64,000 nt of DNA. Source: a virus. Location: the IMG/VR virus record IMGVR_UViG_3300007520_000021, positions 30,461 to 94,460 of that record; one strand, given 5' to 3'. The notes beneath the pieces are model-generated. The model had not been told where the DNA came from. It saw only the letters and a list, made by a program, of their open reading frames with translations, and made no database searches. Of this stretch, positions 15,899-24,524 are shown piece by piece; position 1 is the stretch's first letter; the number at the start of each line of letters is the position of its first letter. The translations under genes were made by a program, and so were the position numbers.

Positions 15899-16399
15899 TT
15901 ATTTGTTATTTAAAAATTCTATTAACTTATTAATTGAATTAGTTTCTTCGTAAACCGTTCTGTTATTCATAATATTCTTAAGGTTAGTTCCCTTGTGAAT
16001 GTTAACTAACCCAACACCCGTAGGGTTTGCATTGTCGGGGTCCTTCTCATGGTTTCTAATGAATTGATTCTCAGCACCAGCATCCATCTTAGTTTCCTTA
16101 TAATCGTGAATATCACCCCTTTTAGATTCTAATGCGTTATTAACCCATTTTTGTGTTAATTTACCACCAATTAATTTAAATTCATCATCAAAACCATCAC
16201 CTTCATAATTATCAAAAAAATTTTTAATTCTTTTCATTTGAGAATATGAAACTTTTTTTTTACTTAAAATTTCCTTCCCACGCCTAAAACCTTTTATATC
16301 CTTTTTACTCAAATCAATTTTCGCCATAGCGGATTCTATTTTATGTAAAACATTATCTGGTGGTGTGAAAAACTTATTTTCTAAATCACTATTAGCCAT
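15899..16399 (-). CDS. Hypothetical protein, 166 aa
   Basis: Not recognised. A charged, mostly helical protein: LHKIESAMAKIDLSKKDIKG and SYSQMKRIKNFFDNYEGD suggest an amphipathic helical N-terminal half, followed by a polar section with KLTQKWVNNALES. A helical charged protein near virion genes could be an internal or scaffold-like component, but that is only a guess. It starts 2 nt after the stop of the first gene of the operon, and no SD sequence is seen in its leader. Confidence 0.65.
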   Translation of the reverse strand: MANSDLENKFFTPPDNVLHKIESAMAKIDLSKKDIKGFRRGKEILSKKKVSYSQMKRIKNFFDNYEGDGFDDEFKLIGGKLTQKWVNNALESKRGDIHDYKETKMDAGAENQFIRNHEKDPDNANPTGVGLVNIHKGTNLKNIMNNRTVYEETNSINKLIEFLNNK

Positions 16400-16401
16400 T
16401 T

Positions 16402-16905
16402 TTAATTAAATAAGTTTTTAATGTTATTTTTATAAATATCAGGTAATTGATTTACATTTAAATTTGATAAAATATAATACAAAGCTATGCCAGTTTGTTC
16501 GCCATTTAAACCATTTTTATTAACACTACTTATGAATTCATTACACTTATTAACAACTATGGGTTTTTGGTGTACACTACTCAAATCATTTATATCTGGT
16601 ATTGTATTCCCATCTAAATCAGAATTAACATTTTCAACAAGTTCGTCTTCAGCTTCATCCGACTCAACCCTAACGTTCATTGGGTAACCACCTACGCCAC
16701 CATATAAAGAATTAATTGTATTTTGTTGCACACCAGCAGCTCTTACGGCATCGGTGGTCTTAGCACTTTCTATTTCACTACCCATGTTAGTTTCATCGCC
16801 CTCTATAGGTGTACCATCAGAATCTACCAATTCCGTTATCTTAACATTACCGTTATTTTCAACTATAAATTTAATATTTTTTAATAGTTTCTTTTTAATA
16901 ATCAT
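16402..16905 (-). CDS. Hypothetical protein, 167 aa, first gene of a leftward operon
   Basis: Not recognised. It begins MIIKKKLLKNIKFIVENNG, then has an acidic, low-complexity centre (ESDEAEDELVENVNSD) and a helical C-terminal third with GIALYYILSNLNVNQLPDI. No catalytic or membrane motifs. A minus-strand TATATTTATTA box lies 15 nt before its ATG, so it is the promoter-proximal gene of the five-gene unit, transcribed away from the adhesin gene at 16969. The class of promoter suggests late, virion-related expression. Confidence 0.65.
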   Translation of the reverse strand: MIIKKKLLKNIKFIVENNGNVKITELVDSDGTPIEGDETNMGSEIESAKTTDAVRAAGVQQNTINSLYGGVGGYPMNVRVESDEAEDELVENVNSDLDGNTIPDINDLSSVHQKPIVVNKCNEFISSVNKNGLNGEQTGIALYYILSNLNVNQLPDIYKNNIKNLFN

Positions 16906-16920
16906 AATAAATAGCTTTTT

Positions 16921-16931
16921 TAATAAATATA
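16921..16931 (-). promoter_or_regulatory. Candidate late promoter box TATATTTATTA (leftward)
   Basis: On the minus strand TATATTTATTA followed by an A-run lies 15 nt before the ATG at 16905. The rightward box at 16944-16954 is nearly the same sequence, so the 63-nt gap carries two divergent, matching promoters. Confidence 0.5.
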
Positions 16932-16943
16932 ACGAATATTGTT

Positions 16944-16954
16944 AATATTTATTA
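16944..16954 (+). promoter_or_regulatory. Candidate late promoter box AATATTTATTA (rightward)
   Basis: AATATTTATTA plus an A-run ends 14 nt before the ATG at 16969. It mirrors the leftward box in the same gap. Confidence 0.5.
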
Positions 16955-16968
16955 AAAAATAAGTATTC

Positions 16969-19023
16969 ATGGGATTTAGAACAAAAATTGATTTTTCAAA
17001 TAATAGACAAGTAAATCAAAGGCAACAAACTTTAACCGAACTTTTTGGTAGAACAGACTTTGGTTTACCTATTAGTGGGCTAACTAGTGGCCCTAATTTA
17101 AGTTCAGCCTATATTAGTGGGGTTGATGAGAATATAGTTTCAACTTTCTCAGGTAATGTGACAACAACCGTATTTAATTTTGGGATTCCGATAATGAATG
17201 ATGGTGCTATGTATTTAAATACTATCACAAATCAAAATCAAAATGTTGACCAAGAAATATTAGAGCCTTTTTTTAATGGTGTTAACCTCTCAATAAACCC
17301 TTATTTTGGTAATAATGTTTATGAATTTTATAGTGGTTTAACATTTGATATCACGGTAACCAACTTTGAGGAAATATCAGTAGGTATTTTCACTGGTTCA
17401 TTATTAACTAATATTGTAACTTATTATACAGCTGATTCCAACGATTATAATGGGGATGGTACGTGGGTTAATGTTAATGGAATTTTAAAAACTAAAAATT
17501 TATACGTATCTAGTGGTGCCACAACTGGTTTAATATTAACAGCTTTAGATGATAATGGTAAAGTTGGCTGGGGGCCTAATTACGCTGGTAGTGGTAATAC
17601 TAGTTTATGGACTGGTAGTACTGGTTTAAACTCAGTAACAGCGGTAGGTCATGGGTCGGATTCCTCTGGTTTGCAAAGTGTTAGTTTTGGTAATAATGTA
17701 ATTGCTAGTGGTGAATATAGCCATGCTCAGGGGTGGTCGACCATTGCTAGTGGTGTATTTTCACACGCTGAGGGTCAAGGTACTATAGCAAGTGGTCAAC
17801 CATCACACGCTGAGGGTAGGGATACCGTAGCTAGTGGTAATAGTTCGCATGCTGAAGGTTATTTAAGTCAAGCTATTGGTGGTGCCTCACATGCTGAAGG
17901 TAAAGGTACTGTTGCTATTGGGTTATTTTCACACGCTGAGGGTGAGGAATCTACTGCTAGTGGTGATTATAGTCATTCTGAGGGGTATATTACCACGGCT
18001 ATTGGTGATGGTTCACATGCTGAAGGTAGGGATACAATAGCTAGTGGGCCCGCTTCACATGCTGAGGGGTTAATAACATTGGCTAGTGGATTTGAATCAC
18101 ATGCTGAAGGTTTTTTAACTCAAGCTACTGGTGGCGCATCACATGCTGAAGGTACTCAAACGATTGCTAGTGGTGACGGTTCACATGCTGAAGGTGATAA
18201 TACTGTGGCTAGCGGTCCAATATCGCATGGTGAAGGTTTATATACCATAGCAAGTGGTTTTGCATCGCATGCTGAAGGTAGTGATACTGTAGCTAGTGGA
18301 CCATTTTCTCATGCTGAGGGTAGGGAAAGTGTTGCTAGTGGTAATACTTCACATGCTGAGGGTAGGACGACTATTGCTGGTGGTGATAATTCACATGCTG
18401 AGGGTAGGGATACCTCTGCTAGTGGTGACGATTCACATGCTGAAGGTTATAATACTGTGGCTATTGGTGGTGCCTCACATGCTGAAGGTTTTCAAACATT
18501 AGCTGGTGGTTTTGTATCACATGCTGAAGGTTTAAATACTACTGCTATTGGGTCGGGTAGTCATTCTGGTGGTGGTGGGTTTAACAATTTAAATAGGGTC
18601 GTTGCTAGTGGTTCTACATCATTCGTACATTTCGCTCAAACAGTCGCTAGTGGTAATATCGGAGCTTTTGGTGATTTTAGTTCTATTTTAGGGGGTGTTG
18701 ACCACTTAATTGAACTTGGTTCCAATTCAAGTATTATATTGGGTGGGAATCAGAATCTGATTAAAGGAAATGCGATTGATTCCGCTATAATAGCAGGTAA
18801 AAATAATATTATAAATGTTGGTATTAGAGGTGCTGTAATCTTAGGTGGGGAAGGTATTATCGCTGAAAATATAAACACAACTTACATACCAAATTTAGAA
18901 GTTGTAAGTGGAGTTATAAAGTTACATAACTTACCAATATTTGATTCAGACGCATTGGCTAATAGTTTAGCTATTAATCAATTATATAAAACATCAACTG
19001 GTGAGTTGAGAATAAAACTATAA
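16969..19023 (+). CDS. Trimeric adhesin-like tail protein with SHAEG repeats
   Basis: A 684-aa surface protein. Residues 1-230 form a unique N-terminal region (GFRTKIDFSNNRQVNQRQQ), likely for virion attachment. From about residue 251 there are 20 consecutive 14-residue units of the form SHAEGxxTxASGxx with no insertion or deletion, then a degenerate SHSGG unit. The pattern is that of the YadA/Hep_Hag head repeats, which form a trimeric left-handed beta-roll, so this is probably a trimeric adhesin. After it come beta-roll-like sequences (SSIILGGNQNLIKGNAID) and a C-terminal tail ending TSTGELRIKL, typical of fibre tips. It lies behind a late promoter box and before two further large surface proteins. 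Confidence 0.8.
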   Translation: MGFRTKIDFSNNRQVNQRQQTLTELFGRTDFGLPISGLTSGPNLSSAYISGVDENIVSTFSGNVTTTVFNFGIPIMNDGAMYLNTITNQNQNVDQEILEPFFNGVNLSINPYFGNNVYEFYSGLTFDITVTNFEEISVGIFTGSLLTNIVTYYTADSNDYNGDGTWVNVNGILKTKNLYVSSGATTGLILTALDDNGKVGWGPNYAGSGNTSLWTGSTGLNSVTAVGHGSDSSGLQSVSFGNNVIASGEYSHAQGWSTIASGVFSHAEGQGTIASGQPSHAEGRDTVASGNSSHAEGYLSQAIGGASHAEGKGTVAIGLFSHAEGEESTASGDYSHSEGYITTAIGDGSHAEGRDTIASGPASHAEGLITLASGFESHAEGFLTQATGGASHAEGTQTIASGDGSHAEGDNTVASGPISHGEGLYTIASGFASHAEGSDTVASGPFSHAEGRESVASGNTSHAEGRTTIAGGDNSHAEGRDTSASGDDSHAEGYNTVAIGGASHAEGFQTLAGGFVSHAEGLNTTAIGSGSHSGGGGFNNLNRVVASGSTSFVHFAQTVASGNIGAFGDFSSILGGVDHLIELGSNSSIILGGNQNLIKGNAIDSAIIAGKNNIINVGIRGAVILGGEGIIAENINTTYIPNLEVVSGVIKLHNLPIFDSDALANSLAINQLYKTSTGELRIKL
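17719..18558 (+). repeat. Twenty tandem 42-nt units encoding SHAEG repeats
   Basis: Twenty units at exact 42-nt spacing; the 21st (SHSGG) is truncated. Codons for TCACATGCTGAAGGT-like segments are well kept, while the variable positions differ between units, so expansion or contraction by recombination is possible. Confidence 0.9.
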
Positions 19024-19026
19024 TAT

Positions 19027-20688
19027 ATGAGTAATATAAAAAATTTTAATTTTAACAATTTAGATTTGAGGCTTAGTAATAGTGAGTTTTATGATTTTTA
19101 TCTTGGTACCGATGAAGATTATAGAACTAACTATGATTGTTTAATAAGTAATGAATGCCTAATTTCTAATTTTGATTTTAACGATTCAGAAACAATATTA
19201 CCTAGTGATACTAAAACAATCTTTAGTTTAGATAATTGGATTGGAGCCACTAATAATGGTATCTTAATCACAACATATGGATTAACTGGTATTGATAATG
19301 GTGTAATACCTTATAATGATACAAATATTGACCCCACAAATCAAAACCTAGTAGATTTATTAACTGGTAGTTCGTTAACCATATCATCTGGTGAGACTAG
19401 ATTTTTCATGAGTCAAGTTAGTGGTTCAACAAATTCCATTGATTACCCAATTGAATACGTTACTGGTTCAACAATTGGCTCATATATGGATTTTAAGGGT
19501 GGTTTCTACCAAGGTTATTATAAATTGGAGGGATATGATTACGAGGTGTTACCTAATAGGGTAAATAAGGGTATTATGTTTGATTTTTGGTTGAATAAGA
19601 ATGATGATTTAATTTCCAATTCGAATGATACAATTTTAAATGATTTATACCCTAATAATAAAGGTTTTTTCTTCTATTGGGGAACTAGAGCTGAGAATAA
19701 GTTTTGGAGTCAATGGGAAGGGTTAAACACTGGTTTAACCTCTAATTGTACAAGTGGTGCTACTGATTATTGTACGATACCTAAGGAATTGAATTTTGAT
19801 ATCGTTAATGAAGAGGGCCTAATATTACCTTTAAACCCACCATTAACAACTTTTAACGTAATTAGTAATGAATTTCTAATATATGGTAGGGCTAGAGGTA
19901 CATCTTGTGGTTATGATTCTAATCCTAATAGGTTAGCAACTGTATTAGCTAAAGACGTTAGTGGTGCTACACCAACAATAACAGTTAGTGGGGTTAGTAG
20001 TAGTGTCGTAAACACTTTAAACCCATTTTTAATATATGGTAGAGCTAGAGGTGGTTATGGTACTGGTCGTAGACCTAGTGATGGGTATGGTAGGGAGACA
20101 ACTGAAAGTTTTAGTGGTACAACAACACCTATAACTGAGTTAGACAAAGATTTTGATATAATTGATAACGCATTAGGTTTTAGAATTAAAGACGATGGTA
20201 GTATAGGTTATAGAATGCTTACATTAACATCAACTTGTGTTGGTGATGTAACAATTAGTGGCGTTTCAGTTATGGAGGAATATTCTATGAGTGGTGTTGT
20301 TACCGATAATTCTTGGGAACACATATCTGTAAGGTGGGTAGCTGATGCATATTACGATGATTGTGAATTAGTTAACGGTAGTAGAAGAAATGGTCGTTTA
20401 CTTTTTTATGTGAATTGCAAACTTAAGTTTATTGTTGAGGATTTTAAAGAGTTCATAACAAAACCTTTAGGTGATTATAAAGAAAAGCAAGTTGGGGTAC
20501 CCTATAACATTAGTTTAGGTGGTGGGTCCCAAGGTTTACTTGAAAGCATGACATTTGATGGGCAAGACCCAAATGATTTAAATTTAATGATTCAAGAAAA
20601 TTTTGCTGGAACATTTATAGGGTCAATATCGAAATTTAAAATATTTGGTTGTGACGTTAATTGGTGTGCTATAAAAGCTTTGTGTTAA
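19027..20688 (+). CDS. Virion surface protein with lectin-like C-terminal domain
   Basis: The 553-aa protein is not assigned to a named family. The C-terminal part (about residues 415-545) reads WEHISVRWVADAYY, RNGRLLFYVNCKLKFIVED and GTFIGSISKFKIFGC, the alternating strands of a concanavalin A/LamG-like jelly roll as used in carbohydrate-binding adhesins. The segment FLIYGRARG occurs twice (about residues 288 and 336), an internal duplication. The protein contains several cysteines, unusual in this phage. It lies 3 nt after the SHAEG adhesin and 61 nt before the next fibre-like gene, so it is probably part of the same host-binding apparatus. Confidence 0.6.
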   Translation: MSNIKNFNFNNLDLRLSNSEFYDFYLGTDEDYRTNYDCLISNECLISNFDFNDSETILPSDTKTIFSLDNWIGATNNGILITTYGLTGIDNGVIPYNDTNIDPTNQNLVDLLTGSSLTISSGETRFFMSQVSGSTNSIDYPIEYVTGSTIGSYMDFKGGFYQGYYKLEGYDYEVLPNRVNKGIMFDFWLNKNDDLISNSNDTILNDLYPNNKGFFFYWGTRAENKFWSQWEGLNTGLTSNCTSGATDYCTIPKELNFDIVNEEGLILPLNPPLTTFNVISNEFLIYGRARGTSCGYDSNPNRLATVLAKDVSGATPTITVSGVSSSVVNTLNPFLIYGRARGGYGTGRRPSDGYGRETTESFSGTTTPITELDKDFDIIDNALGFRIKDDGSIGYRMLTLTSTCVGDVTISGVSVMEEYSMSGVVTDNSWEHISVRWVADAYYDDCELVNGSRRNGRLLFYVNCKLKFIVEDFKEFITKPLGDYKEKQVGVPYNISLGGGSQGLLESMTFDGQDPNDLNLMIQENFAGTFIGSISKFKIFGCDVNWCAIKALC

Positions 20689-20721
20689 ATTAGCGGTTAT
20701 AGTAACTTATAAAATAAAAAA

Positions 20722-20731
20722 ACTATTTATA
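20722..20731 (+). promoter_or_regulatory. Candidate late promoter box ACTATTTATA
   Basis: ACTATTTATA lies 18 nt before the ATG at 20750. It is a weaker match to the late box seen elsewhere (first two bases differ). Confidence 0.35.
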
Positions 20732-20749
20732 GATAACTTAAAATATATC

Positions 20750-23377
20750 ATGTCAAATAAATTAATATTAAGAGAAACTAACTCACCATATGGTGATTTG
20801 AATAAAAAATCAGTTCTATCTAGAAGAGAATTGGATAATAACTTTATTCACCTTAAAGGTGAATTAATTGTTAGTGGTTTAACTACGGATAATACTATTA
20901 TTTTAGAAAAAAATAACGGTGATAATATCGTAATACCATTACCAGAACTTATCGAACCTTTAGGTCAAGATAATAGATTTAGGTTTGTAGATTTAGGTAG
21001 CTTTATACAAGGAGGTAGAGGTGTACCTGATGTTGATATTGAAACAGCTTTCGTAAATCAATTAAACATAGGGATGTCTTCGCTTAACCTTATAGTTGCG
21101 GATGATGAGTTGATAATACTTAAGATTAGTATTACAATTTATGGGGCGTTTGAAGCTGAAGAAAGAAAGTATTATTTTAAGGGTGGTATGGGTAAGGGAG
21201 TGTATAACCCTTTAAGTGATTACATCACACCAAATGAATTAGAGTTAGCTTTTAGAGATTGGACACCACCAAATGTTGATATTCTAGAATCATCACCTAA
21301 TGTTAATATATTTAACTTAGGTATTATACCTGATTCTGATTACATTTCATACATAAATAATAACGGGTCGTATGATTTAAGAGATGCATCTAAGATACAT
21401 TATTTTAGGTTTAATTATCAGAGTGTGGATTATTTATACTTTTTTGATTCTAATGATTCATCATACGGTAATGCTATATACGGAGCCAACTTACCTCAAT
21501 TTATTACAGAAGATTTAGTTTTATTTTATGATAGCTCAACAGCGGTAATTATCAATTCAGACGCAGTTTTTAACGGTAGTTACGCTGATTTAAGTAGTTT
21601 GGTTAATACAAATCAATTAATCATAGGTAAAAATTACATATTAAATGATTATGTAACTAAGTACCAAATTTTTGGTAGTGATTCAGGCCCTAGAATTCAA
21701 ATACACGAAATGATTGGTTCTACTGGTAGTTACACCCAATTTAATAACGTACCAGTTGATATTATTCAAATTGGTAGTGTTGTAACTTGTGTTTACGCAC
21801 CACCTAACGCTTTAATATCATCTGGGGATACTTTCACAATTGTGGAATATTTTAATTTTGGATACACTAGGTTTTCACCAAACGTAACAAACCCATTAAA
21901 TATTGGGGCTAAATTTAGGTTTCAAAAACAAAGATATTCGAACATACCAAATGATTCCGTGATTTTAGATACTTATGGGAAACCAGTTATAAAACCAAAT
22001 GGTGTTATAAATACTGAGGTGCATGATGGTGAACCTTATATGGCGATGACTGGTCTTGAAAACCCAACACCACTCGTTGAGTCAATCATACTAAAAGCGA
22101 TTGATAGTAATAAATTTTCTAGGAATGCTGAATCATTAATTTTTGTTGGTGATGAGTTAACCTATGACTTTAACGATAACATTATTTATGATGATAATAA
22201 AACACAAATAGGTGAAAGAAAAGGTTTTATATTAAAAAGAACTAATATAAGTGGTTCGATTTCAATGGATAAAGATTGGAGGGTACAAAGGTATCGTAGA
22301 TATAAAATTGATAATTTTAATTGGGATTGGTTATTGAATAAGAAAGAGTTTAGTGGTAATGCGTTGACATCTGGTAGTACAATATATAAGATGGGTGATG
22401 AAAATTACTGCACAACTACTAACCCTAATTTAAGTGAGGACCATAAGTATATAATGTGTGAACCTTTCATAAGTGATTTTCACACTGATTTCGCAAAAAC
22501 AAGTGGGAACCCATTTATAAGTGGTACTACCTCAGCTAGTTTATTATCAAGTGGTCTTAGATTTAGGGAAGATAATGAAACCACACCTTATAGTGTGAAT
22601 GTTTCATTACCATTACTTGGGTTCAGTACTAATCAATCCGCTAAAGATTTTCACATCATACCAATATATGCGTTCAACTCAACAAACTTAACAACAAAAG
22701 CTGTTGTTAAGAGTTTAAGTAATACGGTATTTTTACCTTACTCCCAAAGATATGGTAGTACCTTTAATTTAGTAGTAGATTCCGATATTGGTGATATACA
22801 TAATTCAACTTTCACAACCTTAATAACAATTAAAAATAGAGGTTTAATCTCTACATTTACATCAATCGATGGTTTAACTGTTAATAATGACTCTAGGATA
22901 ACCAATACCATTAATTTAATCTATGGTGTTGTTAATAATTACGGTATTATTGCCAACTCAAAAATCGGTGGTGGTGCGAATGATAATATCAATGACTTCA
23001 ATAACTTTACAGTTAGTGATAATTCAAAAATCATAAATTCAGTAATAGGTGGTTCTAGGATTGATTCATTAATATTTAATGATTTTCAGTGTAATAACTC
23101 CATAATAATAAATAGGGTAACTGGTTATTCAACAATATCTGGTAAGTGGTATTTAACAATGTATAAAAATTTTGGTGAGGTTTACGGTTCTGAGCTTAGG
23201 TTAAACACTTTTTCTAATCAAAAACCTAGTAAAGGGTTTTGGGGTCATATTTATGATTTTAATAGAGATTATAATGATACGCAAGTAAATAATTTTAATT
23301 TAAATAAAACACTAGTTACCGAATTAATTGATGGGAATTTAGTTAGAACTATAGAAATATTAACAACAGCATCTTAA
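20750..23377 (+). CDS. Large virion surface protein, possible beta-helix
   Basis: An 875-aa protein with no clear family. The N-terminus has a short motif, SVLSRRELDNNFIHLKGELI (about residues 21-40), which reads like a conserved attachment segment of this phage's surface proteins. The C-terminal third (about 690-800) shows repeated short strands with Asn/Ile ladders (NLIYGVVNNYGIIANSKIGG, NSVIGGSRIDSLIFND), the appearance of a right-handed parallel beta-helix of the kind used in depolymerising or binding tailspikes. No acidic catalytic pair can be identified by eye. It sits between two other adhesin-like genes and the endolysin. Confidence 0.6.
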   Translation: MSNKLILRETNSPYGDLNKKSVLSRRELDNNFIHLKGELIVSGLTTDNTIILEKNNGDNIVIPLPELIEPLGQDNRFRFVDLGSFIQGGRGVPDVDIETAFVNQLNIGMSSLNLIVADDELIILKISITIYGAFEAEERKYYFKGGMGKGVYNPLSDYITPNELELAFRDWTPPNVDILESSPNVNIFNLGIIPDSDYISYINNNGSYDLRDASKIHYFRFNYQSVDYLYFFDSNDSSYGNAIYGANLPQFITEDLVLFYDSSTAVIINSDAVFNGSYADLSSLVNTNQLIIGKNYILNDYVTKYQIFGSDSGPRIQIHEMIGSTGSYTQFNNVPVDIIQIGSVVTCVYAPPNALISSGDTFTIVEYFNFGYTRFSPNVTNPLNIGAKFRFQKQRYSNIPNDSVILDTYGKPVIKPNGVINTEVHDGEPYMAMTGLENPTPLVESIILKAIDSNKFSRNAESLIFVGDELTYDFNDNIIYDDNKTQIGERKGFILKRTNISGSISMDKDWRVQRYRRYKIDNFNWDWLLNKKEFSGNALTSGSTIYKMGDENYCTTTNPNLSEDHKYIMCEPFISDFHTDFAKTSGNPFISGTTSASLLSSGLRFREDNETTPYSVNVSLPLLGFSTNQSAKDFHIIPIYAFNSTNLTTKAVVKSLSNTVFLPYSQRYGSTFNLVVDSDIGDIHNSTFTTLITIKNRGLISTFTSIDGLTVNNDSRITNTINLIYGVVNNYGIIANSKIGGGANDNINDFNNFTVSDNSKIINSVIGGSRIDSLIFNDFQCNNSIIINRVTGYSTISGKWYLTMYKNFGEVYGSELRLNTFSNQKPSKGFWGHIYDFNRDYNDTQVNNFNLNKTLVTELIDGNLVRTIEILTTAS

Positions 23378-23414
23378 ATAATAACAAATAAAAATAATTA
23401 AAATAATTAAAAAT

Positions 23415-24050
23415 ATGAGTAAAATAATTGAATTTCAGAAAAATAATGGTTTATCTGATGATGGTATTATAGGTAAAAAGACATTAAATATGATTAGATT
23501 GAAATTAAAAATACAATCAGATGAGGAGTTAGCTAATTTTATGGGACAGATTTCCCATGAGACTGGTAATTTTAGGGCTGATACTGAAAATTTAAATTAT
23601 TCAGCTAATGGTTTGATGAAAATATTTAAAAAATATTTCACGTTGAGTATAGTTGGTAAGTACACAAGGAACCCTGAAAAGATAGGTTCTAGAGTATACG
23701 CTAATAGAATGGGTAATGGTGATGAAGCTTCTAAGGAAGGGTTTATTTTCCGTGGGAGAGGTAGTTTACAACTTACTGGTAAAAATAATTATAAATTATT
23801 TTCAGATTTTATTGGTGAGGATTGTGTTAAGAACCCAGAATTAGTAGCAACTAAATATTATTTTGAGAGTGCTAAATTTTATTTTGATACTAATAAACTA
23901 TGGAGTATAGCTAAAAAAGTTGATGTCAAATCTATAACTAGTTTATCCAAAGCTATAAATTTAGGTAATAGGAATAGTAGGGCGACTCCAAATGGGTTAG
24001 AGGATAGGATAGATAAGACTAACGAATTTTATAAAATATTAAAAAAATAA
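23415..24050 (+). CDS. Endolysin: peptidoglycan-binding segment plus GH19 domain
   Basis: A 211-aa cell-wall hydrolase that would cut the glycan backbone of peptidoglycan for lysis. Residues 1-30 (IIEFQKNNGLSDDGIIGKKT) look like a truncated PG_binding_1 repeat. The catalytic part is GH19-like: GQISHETGNF with the candidate catalytic Glu at about residue 49, the loop NYSANGLMKIF, YANRMGNGDE and FRGRGSLQLTGKNNY, all characteristic of phage GH19 lysozymes. No signal peptide is seen, so release would need a holin, which I cannot identify. The gene overlaps the next one by one base. Confidence 0.85.
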   Translation: MSKIIEFQKNNGLSDDGIIGKKTLNMIRLKLKIQSDEELANFMGQISHETGNFRADTENLNYSANGLMKIFKKYFTLSIVGKYTRNPEKIGSRVYANRMGNGDEASKEGFIFRGRGSLQLTGKNNYKLFSDFIGEDCVKNPELVATKYYFESAKFYFDTNKLWSIAKKVDVKSITSLSKAINLGNRNSRATPNGLEDRIDKTNEFYKILKK

Positions 24051-24436
24051 TGGATTTTCATATTAATAAAAACGCCACCCTACCAATTCTTAAGCTGGAG
24101 TTAATAAAAGATGGTAGGAATGACTATAGTAAATTTCACGATATGATTCAAAATTCAGACATAACTTTCTGTATGACAGATTTAGATACTGGTATTAGAA
24201 AAATTGGTAATAAGAATGGTATTTGCATCTTAAAAGAAGTTGGTGAGGATTCTACAATTGAAGAATATTATATTGGTTATAAATTTACTAGTAAAGACAC
24301 TAAAAAAAGTGGCACTTTTATTGGTGAGTTCACAATTAACTTCGTAGATGACGCAATTGGACCATCTGGGTTATTAATTGTACCTATCAGAGATGAGTTG
24401 AGAATCCACATTTTAGAGGGTTCTATAAGAAAATAA
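24050..24436 (+). CDS. Hypothetical protein, 128 aa (BppU-like N-terminal domain?)
   Basis: The 128-aa protein reads MDFHINKNATLPILKLELI, ITFCMTDLDTGIRKIGNKN, YYIGYKFTSKDTKKSGTFIG and LLIVPIRDELRIHIL. This order (a strand after FxIxKNxTLP, a middle with FxMxxxxTG, a final IP-x5-IxI) resembles the N-terminal domain of BppU-type baseplate/fibre proteins, so a small structural role is likely. The stop is followed within 10 nt by a strong terminator, so it ends the rightward transcript. Start codon overlaps the endolysin stop. Family resemblance is by pattern only. Confidence 0.55.
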   Translation: MDFHINKNATLPILKLELIKDGRNDYSKFHDMIQNSDITFCMTDLDTGIRKIGNKNGICILKEVGEDSTIEEYYIGYKFTSKDTKKSGTFIGEFTINFVDDAIGPSGLLIVPIRDELRIHILEGSIRK

Positions 24437-24458
24437 ACGGGGTTAACCCCGTTTATTT
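24432..24458. terminator. Bidirectional terminator after the endolysin unit
   Basis: AAATAAACGGGG and CCCCGTTTATTT form a perfect stem around TTAA, followed by a T-run. Confidence 0.85.
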
Positions 24459-24489
24459 TTTTAAACCATTTTATTTTATTTAAAATTAG

Positions 24490-24497
24490 TATATTTG
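24490..24497 (+). promoter_or_regulatory. Bacteroidota-type -7 box TATATTTG before DNA polymerase
   Basis: TAGTATATTTG ends 27 nt before the ATG at 24525 and matches the Bacteroidota -7 consensus TAnnTTTG. The same extended sequence precedes the metallophosphatase and the gene at 62545. No clear TTG -33 element was found. Confidence 0.55.
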
Positions 24498-24524
24498 TAG
24501 AATTATTAATTAATTTTAAATTAA

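Noticed and set aside
18296-18502. Frame-shifted 68-aa ORF within the SHAEG repeats
   Set aside because: A repeat artefact in another frame of the adhesin; no start signal or independent support.
17719-18558. The 42-bp array considered as a CRISPR or direct-repeat locus
   Set aside because: It is coding, without spacers, and every unit keeps the frame of a beta-roll repeat.
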